NCBI GenBank assembly: GCA_021801125.1 | Contig: JAJYYI010000143.1 | Coordinates: 1-32,587, forward strand | Direction: 5' to 3' | Source of the DNA: Deltaproteobacteria bacterium | GTDB lineage: Bacteria; Desulfobacterota; Binatia; Binatales; Binataceae | Length of the DNA stretch: 32,587 bases | Part shown: positions 25,088 through 32,587 of the stretch, one piece after another | Numbering within the stretch: the stretch's first letter is position 1 | How the letters are laid out: every line of letters begins with the position of its first letter | The notes under the pieces: generated by a model | Told to the model about the DNA's origin: nothing | What the model saw: only the letters and a program-made list of their open reading frames with translations | Database searches by the model: none | Position numbers and translations under genes: made by a program

Positions 25088-25911
25088 GCGAGCGCCTCGG
25101 CAAGCAGCGCGGCGGCGCGCCGCTTAGCCCGCGCGACTAGCGCCGCTTGGGATTCTCCGGCAGGCAGGTCCGTCTTCAGAAAATCCTGAAGCTCGCGGCG
25201 ATGCTGCTCAGCAGAGCAGCGCGCGGCGGCTTCGTCGGGCGGCTTGTTGGCCTGAAGCTTGCGCGGCCCTTCGTGCCCGCCTTCCGAAAAATACCAGTCC
25301 TTGAATTGCCCGCTAAAGCCGGCCGCGAACAGGAGCGCGCCAAGATGGGTCGCTATCGGCAGGACGCCCAAGACCAACTCAGCGAAGGTTTCCTCCTGGC
25401 CGCCGCTTTCGTAATCGACCATCAGGTGGCCGCCGGGCGGGATCATCTCGGCAAGCCGTTCGATCACGCCCTTTTCCATGCCTAGAGCGCGAGCGTCAAG
25501 TCTGCGGCCGTCTGAGAACTCAACTTTGGGATAAATGCGGCATTCGATCCACGGACGCACGCCTTTTCCGCCCAGACTCATGATGCCGCTGATCAGAGGA
25601 GTCGTGGAGATTTCGTTTGGGCCTCCGATCAGCTTCGCGGCGAAATGGGCCCAGCCACTGCGGGTTTTATTTTTTTGGGTGTTGAGCCGAAGCCTATAGC
25701 CCGCGCATTCCCATCCTTCGAGCCACGCTGAAAGCGCCTGCGCCGCGCGGTTCGTCCCATCCATCCCGCGTGGCGAGGACCCTTCCGGAGCTAGCGGCGC
25801 GCGACGCTCGCCCGGCCTTTCGCCGGCGGCCAGGACGCCGCCAATGCCAGGTCCGGCGCTCGCGCTCGGCCCCTTTTCCGGCCCTTCGGTACGCCGCCTA
25901 TGCTCGCTCAT
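25084..25911 (-). CDS. DUF1122 family protein
   Basis: A 275-residue protein of unknown function. The conserved core has RSGWAHFAAKLIGGPNEIS, GGKGVRPWIECRIYPKV, EMIPPGGHLMVDYE, PIATHLGALLFAAGF and FKDWYFSEGGHEGPRKLQ, the pattern I associate with DUF1122. A low-complexity Arg/Pro/Ala-rich region of about 50 residues precedes it, and the C-terminus is a long Ala-rich helix. ATG 25911 overlaps the purU stop (ATGA), so the frame that continues upstream inside purU is not coding. Translational coupling to purU suggests a link to formate or one-carbon metabolism. This is a context inference only. Confidence 0.8.
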   Translation of the reverse strand: MSEHRRRTEGPEKGPSASAGPGIGGVLAAGERPGERRAPLAPEGSSPRGMDGTNRAAQALSAWLEGWECAGYRLRLNTQKNKTRSGWAHFAAKLIGGPNEISTTPLISGIMSLGGKGVRPWIECRIYPKVEFSDGRRLDARALGMEKGVIERLAEMIPPGGHLMVDYESGGQEETFAELVLGVLPIATHLGALLFAAGFSGQFKDWYFSEGGHEGPRKLQANKPPDEAAARCSAEQHRRELQDFLKTDLPAGESQAALVARAKRRAAALLAEALA

Positions 25912-26771
25912 TGGAAGACGATCGTTTTGTTCCCGTGGACGAGGACGCGCTTTAGCAGGTGGGCGCTGACGGCATGGGCCAAGACCGTCACCTCGACGTC
26001 CTTGCCCTTGCGCGCGAGGTCTTTGACCGTGTCGCGATGAGACACCGCGGTCGTGCCCTGCGTGATTATCGGTCCGGCGTCCAACTCCTCGGTTACGTAA
26101 TGCGCGGTGGCACCGACCAGTTTGACGCCCCGCTCGTAGGCTTGCCGGTAGGGCTGCGCGCCCACGAAGGCGGGCAAGAAGCTGTGATGAATATTGATTA
26201 TCGGCTTGCCCCACGCGCGCAGGAAGTCGCCCGAAAGCACCTGCATGTAACGCGCGAGAACCAGCAGGCTGCATCGCCACTCCGCAAGTTTTTCAAGCAG
26301 CCGAGCCTCCGCTTCGCCCTTACGTCCTTTTTCGACCGGAATCGTCACGAACGGTACTTGAAAAGGGCGAACCAGCGGCTCGAGGTCCGGATGGTTCCCG
26401 ATCACGCCGACCACCTCGCCGTTCAGCTCGCCCAAATGATGGCGGGTCAGCAAATCGCTCATGCAATGGGGAAGCTTCGACACCATGATGACGATTCGCT
26501 CCCGCTGCGTGCTGTCAAAAAGCTCCCATCGCAGCGACAGCGAGGAGAGCGCCTTGGGCAATTCGACCGCCAGCAGCGAGCGCATCTCCGCTATCGAGCG
26601 CGACATGCTCGCGAAGTGTATCCGCCAAAAAAAATGGCCGTCGTCGCGATCCGTATGCTGATCCGAGTCAACAATATTGCAGCCGTTAACGAAGAGCAGG
26701 TTGGAAACGCTTGCGATGATCCCCGGCCGATCCAGGCAAGAGATCAAAAGCGTGCCCGTCTGAACTTCCAT
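25908..26771 (-). CDS. purU: Formyltetrahydrofolate deformylase
   Basis: Hydrolyses 10-formyl-tetrahydrofolate to formate and tetrahydrofolate, balancing one-carbon pools. The N-terminal ACT domain reads TGTLLISCLDRPGIIASVSN. The formyltransferase domain follows, with GNHPDLEPLV, LARYMQVLSGDFL, IINIHHSFLPAF (catalytic His) and TEELDAGPIITQ (catalytic Asp). I chose ATG 26771 because GGGAGG lies 10 bases upstream; an in-frame ATG at 26789 is within reach but has no such site. This gives 287 residues, normal for PurU. It overlaps the downstream DUF1122 gene by 4 bases. The divergent rsmI starts 148 bases away. Confidence 0.95.
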   Translation of the reverse strand: MEVQTGTLLISCLDRPGIIASVSNLLFVNGCNIVDSDQHTDRDDGHFFWRIHFASMSRSIAEMRSLLAVELPKALSSLSLRWELFDSTQRERIVIMVSKLPHCMSDLLTRHHLGELNGEVVGVIGNHPDLEPLVRPFQVPFVTIPVEKGRKGEAEARLLEKLAEWRCSLLVLARYMQVLSGDFLRAWGKPIINIHHSFLPAFVGAQPYRQAYERGVKLVGATAHYVTEELDAGPIITQGTTAVSHRDTVKDLARKGKDVEVTVLAHAVSAHLLKRVLVHGNKTIVFQ

Positions 26772-26919
26772 CCGCAACACGCCTCCCATTGGGAAAGTCG
26801 TTCTTTACCGATCTAACCAAATCAGTCTGGCCTTGCACAGGGCGTCGCCCGTCTCGCGCTTTAGCGCGCTAGAATATTCGCGCGGCCGAACCTCCGATAG
26901 GCCGTTTTGGAGAATCGCG

Positions 26920-27858
26920 ATGAAAGACGAAGCTGGCCCGCGCCGCGGCATTTTATTCGTCGTGGCCACGCCGATCGGCAACCTCGAGGATATCACTCTG
27001 CGCGCGCTTAAGATTCTGGCCGAGGTGGACGTGATCGCATGCGAAGACACGCGGCGCACGGCGCTGCTGCTCAAGGCTTACCAGATCGCCAAGCCACTGG
27101 TGAGCTATTTCGAGCACAACGAAGAGCGGCGTACCCGAGAGTTACTGGAACAGCTTGGCGCGGGCAAGAAAATCGCGCTGGTCACCGACGCCGGCACGCC
27201 AGGAATCTCCGACCCCGGTTACCACCTGGTGCGCGGCGCGCATGAAGCCGGTTTTCGCGCGGTTCCTGTGCCGGGGGCGTGCGCGGTCGCGACGGCGCTT
27301 TCCGTGGCCGGCCTTGGGGCTTCGAGCTTTTGTTTTGCCGGGTTTTTACCGGCTCGCCCCGCCGAGCGGCGCCGGACGCTGATCGAGCTTAAGCACGAGT
27401 CGCGCACGATCGTCTTCTTTGAGGCCGCGCGCCGCCTTGCGGAGAGTTTAAGCGCGATGGCGGCTGAGTTTGGCGCTGATCGCCGCGCGATAGTGGCGCG
27501 CGAGCTGACCAAGGCTTACGAGGAGATCGACGTCGGCGCGCTTGGCGAGCTTGCGGCGCGGACCCCGTCGCGCGAACTGCGCGGCGAAGTCACGCTGGTC
27601 GTCGCCGGGGAACCTAGAAGTGCGTCTTCATCGGTCGGCGGTCGGTCTGACGCGGTGATGGTGAAAAGCGGCGCACACCCGTCGGTCAAAGAACCTCTGA
27701 CGATCGAGATGCTGCGCGAGGCGGGCTTAAGCCTCAAGCAGGCCGCCAGCGTGATGGCGCGGGTCTACGGCCTGAGCCGTCGCGACGCCTATCAACTCGG
27801 GACGCGCCGCAGTCCCGCGTCCTCCGTCCCTGCCAAGCCCACCGACGCCGAGCCCTAG
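26920..27858 (+). CDS. rsmI: 16S rRNA (cytidine(1402)-2'-O)-methyltransferase
   Basis: Tetrapyrrole-methylase-fold enzyme that 2'-O-methylates C1402 in the decoding centre of 16S rRNA. The hallmarks are LFVVATPIGNLEDITLRAL, DVIACEDTRRTALLL, LVTDAGTPGISDPGY, VPGACAVATALSVAGL and FFEAARRL, ending with RELTKAYEE and LRGEVTLVV. ATG 26920 has GGAG about 7 bases upstream and is preferred over a frame open from 26833. A C-terminal extension of about 80 residues beyond LRGEVTLVVAG is Ser/Arg-rich and includes SLKQAASVMARVYGLSRRDAY. The TAG stop at 27856-27858 lies inside a decayed CRISPR repeat. Confidence 0.95.
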   Translation: MKDEAGPRRGILFVVATPIGNLEDITLRALKILAEVDVIACEDTRRTALLLKAYQIAKPLVSYFEHNEERRTRELLEQLGAGKKIALVTDAGTPGISDPGYHLVRGAHEAGFRAVPVPGACAVATALSVAGLGASSFCFAGFLPARPAERRRTLIELKHESRTIVFFEAARRLAESLSAMAAEFGADRRAIVARELTKAYEEIDVGALGELAARTPSRELRGEVTLVVAGEPRSASSSVGGRSDAVMVKSGAHPSVKEPLTIEMLREAGLSLKQAASVMARVYGLSRRDAYQLGTRRSPASSVPAKPTDAEP

Positions 27859-27881
27859 CCGATCCGCAGATCGGCTGCAAC
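27857..27881. repeat. Decayed leader-distal CRISPR repeat overlapping the rsmI stop
   Basis: The 25 bases match positions 13-37 of the array repeat exactly, including the whole palindromic hairpin. The first 12 repeat positions (27845-27856) no longer match and encode the last residues of RsmI. A 34-base segment (27882-27915), the size of a spacer, separates it from the first intact repeat. Degenerate repeats are typical of the oldest, leader-distal end. Confidence 0.85.
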
Positions 27882-27915
27882 CGGCGGCACGCGCGTTGGG
27901 TCATCAGCTCAGCGT

Positions 27916-29024
27916 GTTTCAATCCTCAGCCGATCCGCAGATCGGCTGCAACGACATAGGATTAGATAGATCAATGCCCTCCATGGGCGTTTCAATCCTC
28001 AGCCGATCCGCAGATCGGCTGCAACCATAACTGGTTATGTATATCGTTTTCGCGTGATAGTTTCAATCCTCAGCCGATCCGCAGATCGGCTGCAACCAAT
28101 TGTATTCGACCCATTTTTAGATAGTAGGTGGTTTCAATCCTCAGCCGATCCGCAGATCGGCTGCAACGGGACACCGAACGCGGCACAGACTGCGGCAGTA
28201 AGTTTCAATCCTCAGCCGATCCGCAGATCGGCTGCAACGATGATATTGCCGAATTCCTACGACCTCGTAAAGTTTCAATCCTCAGCCGATCCGCAGATCG
28301 GCTGCAACGTTTGTTGCGGCGGGTTGACATGTATCCAGAATAGTTTCAATCCTCAGCCGATCCGCAGATCGGCTGCAACGTTAGAAGTTACGAATAATGG
28401 TTACTACTACAATGTTTCAATCCTCAGCCGATCCGCAGATCGGCTGCAACGACTGGTGTTTGAGGTATCACGTTTTCCCTGCGCGTTTCAATCCTCAGCC
28501 GATCCGCAGATCGGCTGCAACAAGGTAGAGATGGGGCGTGGGTACGTTTTACGTGTTTCAATCCTCAGCCGATCCGCAGATCGGCTGCAACTCAGAATCC
28601 ACTATGAACTGTTACATAATCGAACAAGTTTCAATCCTCAGCCGATCCGCAGATCGGCTGCAACACGTGCGGCGAGTCCATACATTCCTGGAACGTATGT
28701 TTCAATCCTCAGCCGATCCGCAGATCGGCTGCAACTACCTAGGACATTATTTCTTGTTAATCCTAGCAGTGTTTCAATCCTCAGCCGATCCGCAGATCGG
28801 CTGCAACTCGAAAACAGGGTGTTGCTGTAACGTATGTACCGGTGTTTCAATCCTCAGCCGATCCGCAGATCGGCTGCAACGTATGTCAAGACTGGTACAA
28901 TCCTAGCCGCTAGCGGTTTCAATCCTCAGCCGATCCGCAGATCGGCTGCAACCGGGGATATTGCCTTCATACGTCGGTATAAGAAAAGTTTCAATCCTCA
29001 GCCGATCCGCAGATCGGCTGCAAC
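27916..29024 (-). CRISPR. Type I-C CRISPR array, 16 intact repeats and 15 spacers
   Basis: Sixteen identical 37-bp repeats (plus-strand form begins GTTTCAATCCTC and ends GGCTGCAAC) begin at 27916, 27989, 28060, 28131, 28202, 28272, 28343, 28414, 28485, 28555, 28628, 28699, 28771, 28844, 28916 and 28988. Spacers are 33-36 bases. On the minus strand the repeat reads GTTG, then a 9-bp stem (CAGCCGATC/GATCGGCTG) with loop TGCG, then AGGATTGAAAC. This 11-base end is the expected crRNA 5' handle left by Cas5d cleavage. Transcription is therefore leftward, the same direction as the cas genes, and the newest spacers lie at the 29024 end. The repeat sequence is constant throughout; only the unit at 27857 is decayed. 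Confidence 0.98.
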
Positions 29025-29173
29025 GGCCTATATGGTACTACCCTTGGGTCCATTCCACCAGATATTGATCGCGGCTCCCTCCGAAAACGCAGAGGCCGCT
29101 CTTTTCGGCGCGTTGAAGAACGTCTCACCTGCGCGAACTTCGCGGTATTTTGGCGATCGCCGAGGGTCCGCGC
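29025..29173 (-). promoter_or_regulatory. CRISPR leader
   Basis: The 149 bases between the cas2 stop and the first repeat on the transcribed strand are the expected leader, given the array orientation. They should hold the pre-crRNA promoter and the integration-guiding sequence adjoining the repeat at 29024. No clear -10/-35 pair was recognised. It is not markedly AT-rich, unlike many leaders. Confidence 0.65.
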
Positions 29174-29464
29174 TTACACAAGTAGAGGGTCGTGGATGTC
29201 AAAGGCGGGTTGCTTCCCGATTAGCGAGAGGTGGCGCTCGCGCGGCTCCATCAGCCGGTAGATTCTCACGCTGTCCTTGGATTTTTCCATCTCCCGCGCC
29301 AGGCGATGCTTGAGCAACTCCAGGGCCGCTTCATTGAGGACGCACTCGAACACCGACTTTTGCACGCGCTGGCCGTAGGCCATGCAGACCTGGGCCACGC
29401 GCCGAAGCCGCCGTCTGCCGGCTGCATCGTCAGTCGCAACGTCATAAGCCACAAGAACTTCCAT
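29174..29464 (-). CDS. cas2: CRISPR-associated protein Cas2
   Basis: Small ferredoxin-fold protein that, with Cas1, integrates new spacers. MEVLVAYDVATDDAAGRRRL is the conserved N-terminal strand with its aspartate (YDV). QRVQKSVFECVL and the later SVRIYRL are the other family blocks. Length of 96 is typical of the I-C type. It starts 15 bases after the cas1 stop and is last in the cas operon. The leader and array lie immediately downstream. Confidence 0.96.
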   Translation of the reverse strand: MEVLVAYDVATDDAAGRRRLRRVAQVCMAYGQRVQKSVFECVLNEAALELLKHRLAREMEKSKDSVRIYRLMEPRERHLSLIGKQPAFDIHDPLLV

Positions 29465-29479
29465 ACCTGCGCTCCTCCG

Positions 29480-30511
29480 TTAGCGGTAAAAGAAGGGCGG
29501 GTAATCCGCGAGGTCGCCCCGTAGATGTCGAGCCAGCAAACGCGCCTGCACATGGGGTACGAGCCCCAGCGGCAATTTTTGCTTGAGGAGGCGGTGCTGA
29601 AGTTCTTCGGCTTTGCGCTCCTGGAACGCCTTTAACACCTCGCGTCTGCCGCTCTCGGTAAGGCGGACGGCCCCGCCGGGTAAAAATTCGAAACTCTGCG
29701 CGGAAAGTTGCTTCCGGTTGATCAAGGTTATTGCCAGGCGATCGGCCAGGATGGGGCGAAATTCCTCCATCAGGTCGAGCGCCAAGGCGGGGCGACCGGG
29801 CCGGAGCGCGTGCAGATAGCCGACCTGCGGATCCAAGCCCACACCCTCGACGGCCGCAGCACATTCTGCGCCGACTAATGCATAAAGAAAGGAAAGCACG
29901 GCGTTGACGCGGTCTCGCGGCGGGCGGCGAGTCCGGCCGTCGAAGGAGAAATTCTCCCGGTCGCCGCGCACCATCCATCCGAACACGCCGAAGTATGTGC
30001 GTGCCGCGTCGCCCTCCGCTCCGCGCACTTGGTCGAGGTCGTTCAGCTCTCTGAGGCCCTCCAGAATCACGCCGAGCCGGTGGGCTGCGTCGGACAATGA
30101 GCTTCGCGCCGACTCTTCGTCCGTCTCCCTAGCGGCGCGCAGTAGCACTTGCCGGCTGTTCTGAATCTTGGCGGCGACGATTTGCCGCGAGATCGCGAAC
30201 GTGCGCTGCTGATCCGAAAGCGCCAAGTGTTGCGCGCGTCGCAAAAGCACGTTGCCCTGCAGGCGACCTTCGACGCGCGCCTTAAAGCGCCCGTTGCGGT
30301 CGAGCCAAACGAGGTTTCTGCCGTCCTCCGCGCATCGTTCGATCAGAAAGGGACTGAGCGTGACCTGCCCGAATATCACTATTCCGCTCAGGCGTGAGAG
30401 CGGCACGCGCATGCGCGTTTCACGCTCGACCTCGACGCGAACCGTGTCGTGGTCAAGGTGAAGCATCGCGCCCTGAGTGAGAACGTATAGAACGTTTAGG
30501 AGTTCAGTCAT
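29480..30511 (-). CDS. cas1: CRISPR-associated endonuclease Cas1
   Basis: Metal-dependent integrase that inserts spacers at the leader end. MTELLNVLYVLTQGAMLHLD opens the N-terminal beta domain. The catalytic residues are visible: Glu166 in GAEGDAARTYFG, His234 in GYLHALRPGRPAL and the acidic cluster DLMEEFRP at 246-253. All are intact, so the protein should be active. I chose ATG 30511, which overlaps the cas4 stop by 8 bases; an open frame continuing upstream to 30583 lies inside cas4 and lacks Cas1 similarity. The 343-residue length fits type I-C Cas1. Confidence 0.97.
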   Translation of the reverse strand: MTELLNVLYVLTQGAMLHLDHDTVRVEVERETRMRVPLSRLSGIVIFGQVTLSPFLIERCAEDGRNLVWLDRNGRFKARVEGRLQGNVLLRRAQHLALSDQQRTFAISRQIVAAKIQNSRQVLLRAARETDEESARSSLSDAAHRLGVILEGLRELNDLDQVRGAEGDAARTYFGVFGWMVRGDRENFSFDGRTRRPPRDRVNAVLSFLYALVGAECAAAVEGVGLDPQVGYLHALRPGRPALALDLMEEFRPILADRLAITLINRKQLSAQSFEFLPGGAVRLTESGRREVLKAFQERKAEELQHRLLKQKLPLGLVPHVQARLLARHLRGDLADYPPFFYR

Positions 30512-31163
30512 CGCCCTCGCCAGGGCCGGGCCAGGGATGAAAGAGCGCTCCCTTAAGGCCGCGCAGACGCGCAGGCTCGCCAATCACCTGCGGCATGCAA
30601 ACATTTATCAGGGAGCAATTGGGGCAGCGGGCGTCATTGGGCGCCGGCGGAAGCCTGGTTTGCTCGATCATGGCGCGTATATTCTCGACGGCATCCTCGG
30701 TGCGCCGTCGCAGCTCGGCATCGAAGCGCACCTCGTATCTCCGCCTCGCGGCGTGATAAAACACCGCGCCACGGTGTACTTCCACACCCATCATTTCTTC
30801 CAGGCAAAGCGCCTGCGCGCACAGCTGTAGGTCGGCGTGACGCCCGCGCCGCCTGCCGACCTTGTATTCAACCGGGTAAGGACCACTGGGCCTCAACTCG
30901 ACCGCGTCCGCCACGCCGCGGAGCCCAAGTCGTTCGGACCAAAGCGGGGCGCTCCGCACAACCCTGACCCCGGACGACAGGGTATCCTCGCCCGCCTCGA
31001 TCCGCTCGTGAGCCAGGCGACCCCGAATCGTGAACACGTTTTCCTCAAACACCTGCTCGATGTGGATCAACGCGCACTGGCGCGGGCAATAACTGAAGTG
31101 CTCGATCGCGGAGATCGGCACCTCGAGCAGCTCTCCGCTTGACCGCACGTTCCGTCTCGGCAA
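30504..31163 (-). CDS. cas4: CRISPR-associated exonuclease Cas4
   Basis: RecB-like nuclease with an iron-sulfur cluster; trims prespacers and selects those with a PAM. PISAIEHFSYCPRQCALIH holds the first cluster cysteine (Cys26). Cys180, Cys183 and Cys189 in RCPNCSLINVC supply the others. Nuclease residues are GVAD (Asp86), E99-Y-K101 and the QL-Q motif DLQLCAQAL. The start is not certain: TTG 31163, 11 bases after the csd2 stop, or an internal GTG (31148 or 31121). It is separate here, not fused to Cas1. Its end overlaps cas1 by 8 bases. Confidence 0.95.
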   Translation of the reverse strand: MPRRNVRSSGELLEVPISAIEHFSYCPRQCALIHIEQVFEENVFTIRGRLAHERIEAGEDTLSSGVRVVRSAPLWSERLGLRGVADAVELRPSGPYPVEYKVGRRRGRHADLQLCAQALCLEEMMGVEVHRGAVFYHAARRRYEVRFDAELRRRTEDAVENIRAMIEQTRLPPAPNDARCPNCSLINVCMPQVIGEPARLRGLKGALFHPWPGPGEGDD

Positions 31164-31174
31164 CAGCCGACGGT

Positions 31175-32089
31175 CTAGCCAACCAGCCTAGTCAGATGGA
31201 TGCCGCCGGGTAAATTGTCCGCATCCACGGCTATTTGGTAATCGGCAAACGCGCGCGGCGGTCCGGCGTCAGGCTTGAGCCTTACTGAAATACGCTCGAA
31301 CAATCGCTGGGCAGGCGCGTTGCCGAGCGGACTTTCATGGCTGAAAACGTAGAGCCCCTGCACCGCCATCATGCCGCGCGCCGAGGAGCGATCCAGATCG
31401 AACATGTTCTGGAGCGCGGTCCAGAACAATCCCAGGTCGTCGCGGTCGGCGCCGGTCTGCTTGGCAAAGTGAGGGTTGAAGAAGCCATGCGCGCGGTAAA
31501 GCCCGTAAGGCACCAACGCCTTGCGTCCCATTTCGGTACGCTTACCGCCTTCACCCTCGCCGCTCTCTTCGGAAACCGCGACTTCCGTATCCTCCGCTCG
31601 GGTCACTGCCACACGAGTGATGGAAAGATCCAGGGGCACTACGCGATCGATAGAGCGAGCGAACGTCAATTGAATTGGTCCGCGCACCTGGCCGCAGTTC
31701 ACGCCCGTGGTCATGACGGCGCCGAACATCCGGATGTCGTAAAAGTTTCGGCACATCCATGCTCGCGCCTTCTCCACTTCCGAGGCTTTTTGCTTCGCGC
31801 CGGTCGATTTGAGCCCGTTGGCTTCGTAAGCGCGCTCATGTTGCGTATTAAGGGCGACTCCGCTCCGGACGTAAATCTTGAATCGCTCCTCGCTGCCCCG
31901 CAGCGTATCGATATAATCGCGCACCTTGCGCTTGAGCGCCACGTCGGTGACCAATCCCTGCATCGTTTCGGGATCCACGCGCGGCAAGTTGCCTGCGTCG
32001 GGGTCGCCGTTAGGATTGCCGTCGGCAACGTCAAACAGGAAAACGAAATCGTGCCGCTGCGTTTGGTTGGTATGAACGGTATCAACCAT
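31175..32089 (-). CDS. csd2: Type I-C Cascade backbone protein Cas7 (Csd2)
   Basis: RNA-binding RAMP protein that forms the helical backbone of the I-C Cascade along the crRNA. The start HDFVFLFDVADGNPNGDPDAGN is the Csd2/Cas7 signature. VDPETMQGLVTDVALKRKVRDYI, then MCRNFYDIRMFGAVMTTG, GQVRGPIQLTFARSIDRV and YGLYRAHGFFNP follow in order. Length of 304 is standard. ATG 32089 follows a GAGG site. It assigns the system to subtype I-C together with the repeat structure. An acidic Glu/Ser/Gly loop (AEDTEVAVSEESGEGEGGKR) near residue 165-185 looks like a surface insertion. Confidence 0.97.
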   Translation of the reverse strand: MVDTVHTNQTQRHDFVFLFDVADGNPNGDPDAGNLPRVDPETMQGLVTDVALKRKVRDYIDTLRGSEERFKIYVRSGVALNTQHERAYEANGLKSTGAKQKASEVEKARAWMCRNFYDIRMFGAVMTTGVNCGQVRGPIQLTFARSIDRVVPLDLSITRVAVTRAEDTEVAVSEESGEGEGGKRTEMGRKALVPYGLYRAHGFFNPHFAKQTGADRDDLGLFWTALQNMFDLDRSSARGMMAVQGLYVFSHESPLGNAPAQRLFERISVRLKPDAGPPRAFADYQIAVDADNLPGGIHLTRLVG

Positions 32090-32173
32090 GTCCTCGCCTC
32101 CAACAAAGCCGCGACGTGCGCGGTCTGAGCTAACTGATCTCCAAAACTGACTCCGAAACTCTGGTCCTGAGCG

Positions 32174-32587
32174 CTATGCGTTGCCGGGCTCCGCCATGGC
32201 CTGGCGCGCGGCCCTTGCTTCTTTTGCCTGGGCGCGGTCGTGGGCCCGCTGATGGTAGTAGCCCAGCGAAAACAGCCCCTGCTCCTCTAGCGTGAGTGTT
32301 GCGGGAAAGCTTGGAATCCCAGAGGTGATCTCCTCGATGCGCGCCTCTATCGCCGCTCGCGCGCCGGGATTATCCCGCTCCAGCTTCGACAGATGGGCTC
32401 GGGCGAGCTTGAGCAAGTTTGGGTACACCAGGCGAGGCGACGAGGATGCCGCCCCGTAGAAGCGATCAACAATCGTAGCTTTGGGACGAATTGCCAGGCG
32501 TTGCGCCTGCTCCAGAACCGCGAGCAGCCTACCGCATCGGTAAGCCGGGCTTTGCTCTTCCGCATTGAGACTCACCATCGTGTCCTC
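32174..32587 (-). CDS. csd1: Type I-C Cascade large subunit Cas8c (Csd1), C-terminal part only
   Basis: The frame is open to the window edge, so only the last 137 codons are seen; the Met at 32578 is internal. The segment PAYRCGRLLAVLEQAQRLAI, then ATIVDRFYGAASSSPRLVYP and the end LTLEEQGLFSLGYYHQR are the characteristic C-terminus of Csd1. Cas8c recognises the PAM and in I-C systems also yields the small subunit Cas11c by internal translation of its C-terminal part, so this visible region would also encode Cas11c. csd2 follows after 84 bases. cas5 and cas3 are expected upstream, beyond base 32587. Confidence 0.95.
   Translation of the reverse strand, partial: EDTMVSLNAEEQSPAYRCGRLLAVLEQAQRLAIRPKATIVDRFYGAASSSPRLVYPNLLKLARAHLSKLERDNPGARAAIEARIEEITSGIPSFPATLTLEEQGLFSLGYYHQRAHDRAQAKEARAARQAMAEPGNA

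Noticed and set aside
25912-26280. Upstream extension of the DUF1122 frame
   Set aside because: It lies wholly inside purU in another frame and has no conserved sequence; the ATGA overlap gives the proper start.
29025-29060. Possible extra leader-proximal spacer followed by a decayed repeat
   Set aside because: The 36 bases after the last repeat are spacer-sized, but no repeat remnant follows, and active arrays keep an intact leader-side repeat.
28054-29313. Long open frames across the CRISPR array with repeated peptide blocks
   Set aside because: They are translations of the 37-bp repeat in successive frames; the region is an array, not a repeat-protein gene.
31337-32128. 263-codon plus-strand frame opposite csd2
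   Set aside because: Antisense shadow of a well-supported Cas7 gene.

Overview
This is a GC-rich (roughly 60%) bacterial chromosome segment with tightly packed short operons. Most genes are conserved housekeeping functions: xseA, ctpA, lgt, dtd, trmL, ispE, purU, rsmI, meaB and one CAU tRNA. No ribosomal RNA or other precise taxonomic marker is present. The mix of MeaB, a class V fructose-bisphosphate aldolase/phosphatase, PurU, DUF1122, a zinc-ribbon/cyclase/ATPase regulator and a type I-C CRISPR locus fits an uncultivated deltaproteobacteria-like lineage (Binatia-like is one guess). That assignment is inference with low confidence.

Layout. 1-1165 (minus): N-terminal part of a zinc-ribbon/class III cyclase/ATPase protein, cut by an in-frame TAG after which the same frame continues as recognisable coding sequence. 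1986-8453 (plus): a six-gene operon with a HlyD-type membrane fusion protein, two separate ABC ATPases, two ABC-2 permeases and an NTE-type patatin phospholipase. 8615-9760: a scar of two decayed gene fragments in opposite orientation, a Cys-rich unknown (minus) and a DUF72 remnant (plus), meeting near 9290, each with one frameshift at a homopolymer. 9782-12760: a GST-like protein converging on a VanZ-like protein, then xseA. 13209-16209 (minus): lgt-tlpA-ctpA envelope operon ending at a clear intrinsic terminator. 16392-17868 (plus): dtd, a DUF1285/DUF4505-like gene and trmL. 17989-19149 (minus): class V FBP aldolase/phosphatase. 19571-21559: small membrane, coiled-coil and secreted proteins of unknown function. 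21585-23438 (minus): a CAU tRNA, a PPP-type phosphatase and meaB, the last two overlapping. 23675-27858: a small membrane protein, ispE, DUF1122-purU (minus, overlapping) and rsmI.

27857-32587 is the defence island: a type I-C CRISPR-Cas locus read on the minus strand, in the order csd1/cas8c (truncated by the window edge), csd2/cas7, cas4, cas1, cas2, leader, then an array of 16 identical 37-bp repeats. A decayed seventeenth repeat lies at the leader-distal end and contains the stop codon of rsmI. cas3 and cas5 would be expected beyond the right edge.

No wholly new system could be demonstrated. The most distinctive items are: the split, asymmetric double-ATPase exporter with a patatin of unusual oxyanion motif in its operon; the array that has run into the rsmI stop codon; the nonsense-interrupted cyclase; the head-to-head pseudogene scar; and the DUF1122-purU and meaB-phosphatase overlapping pairs, which suggest functional links for poorly known partners.
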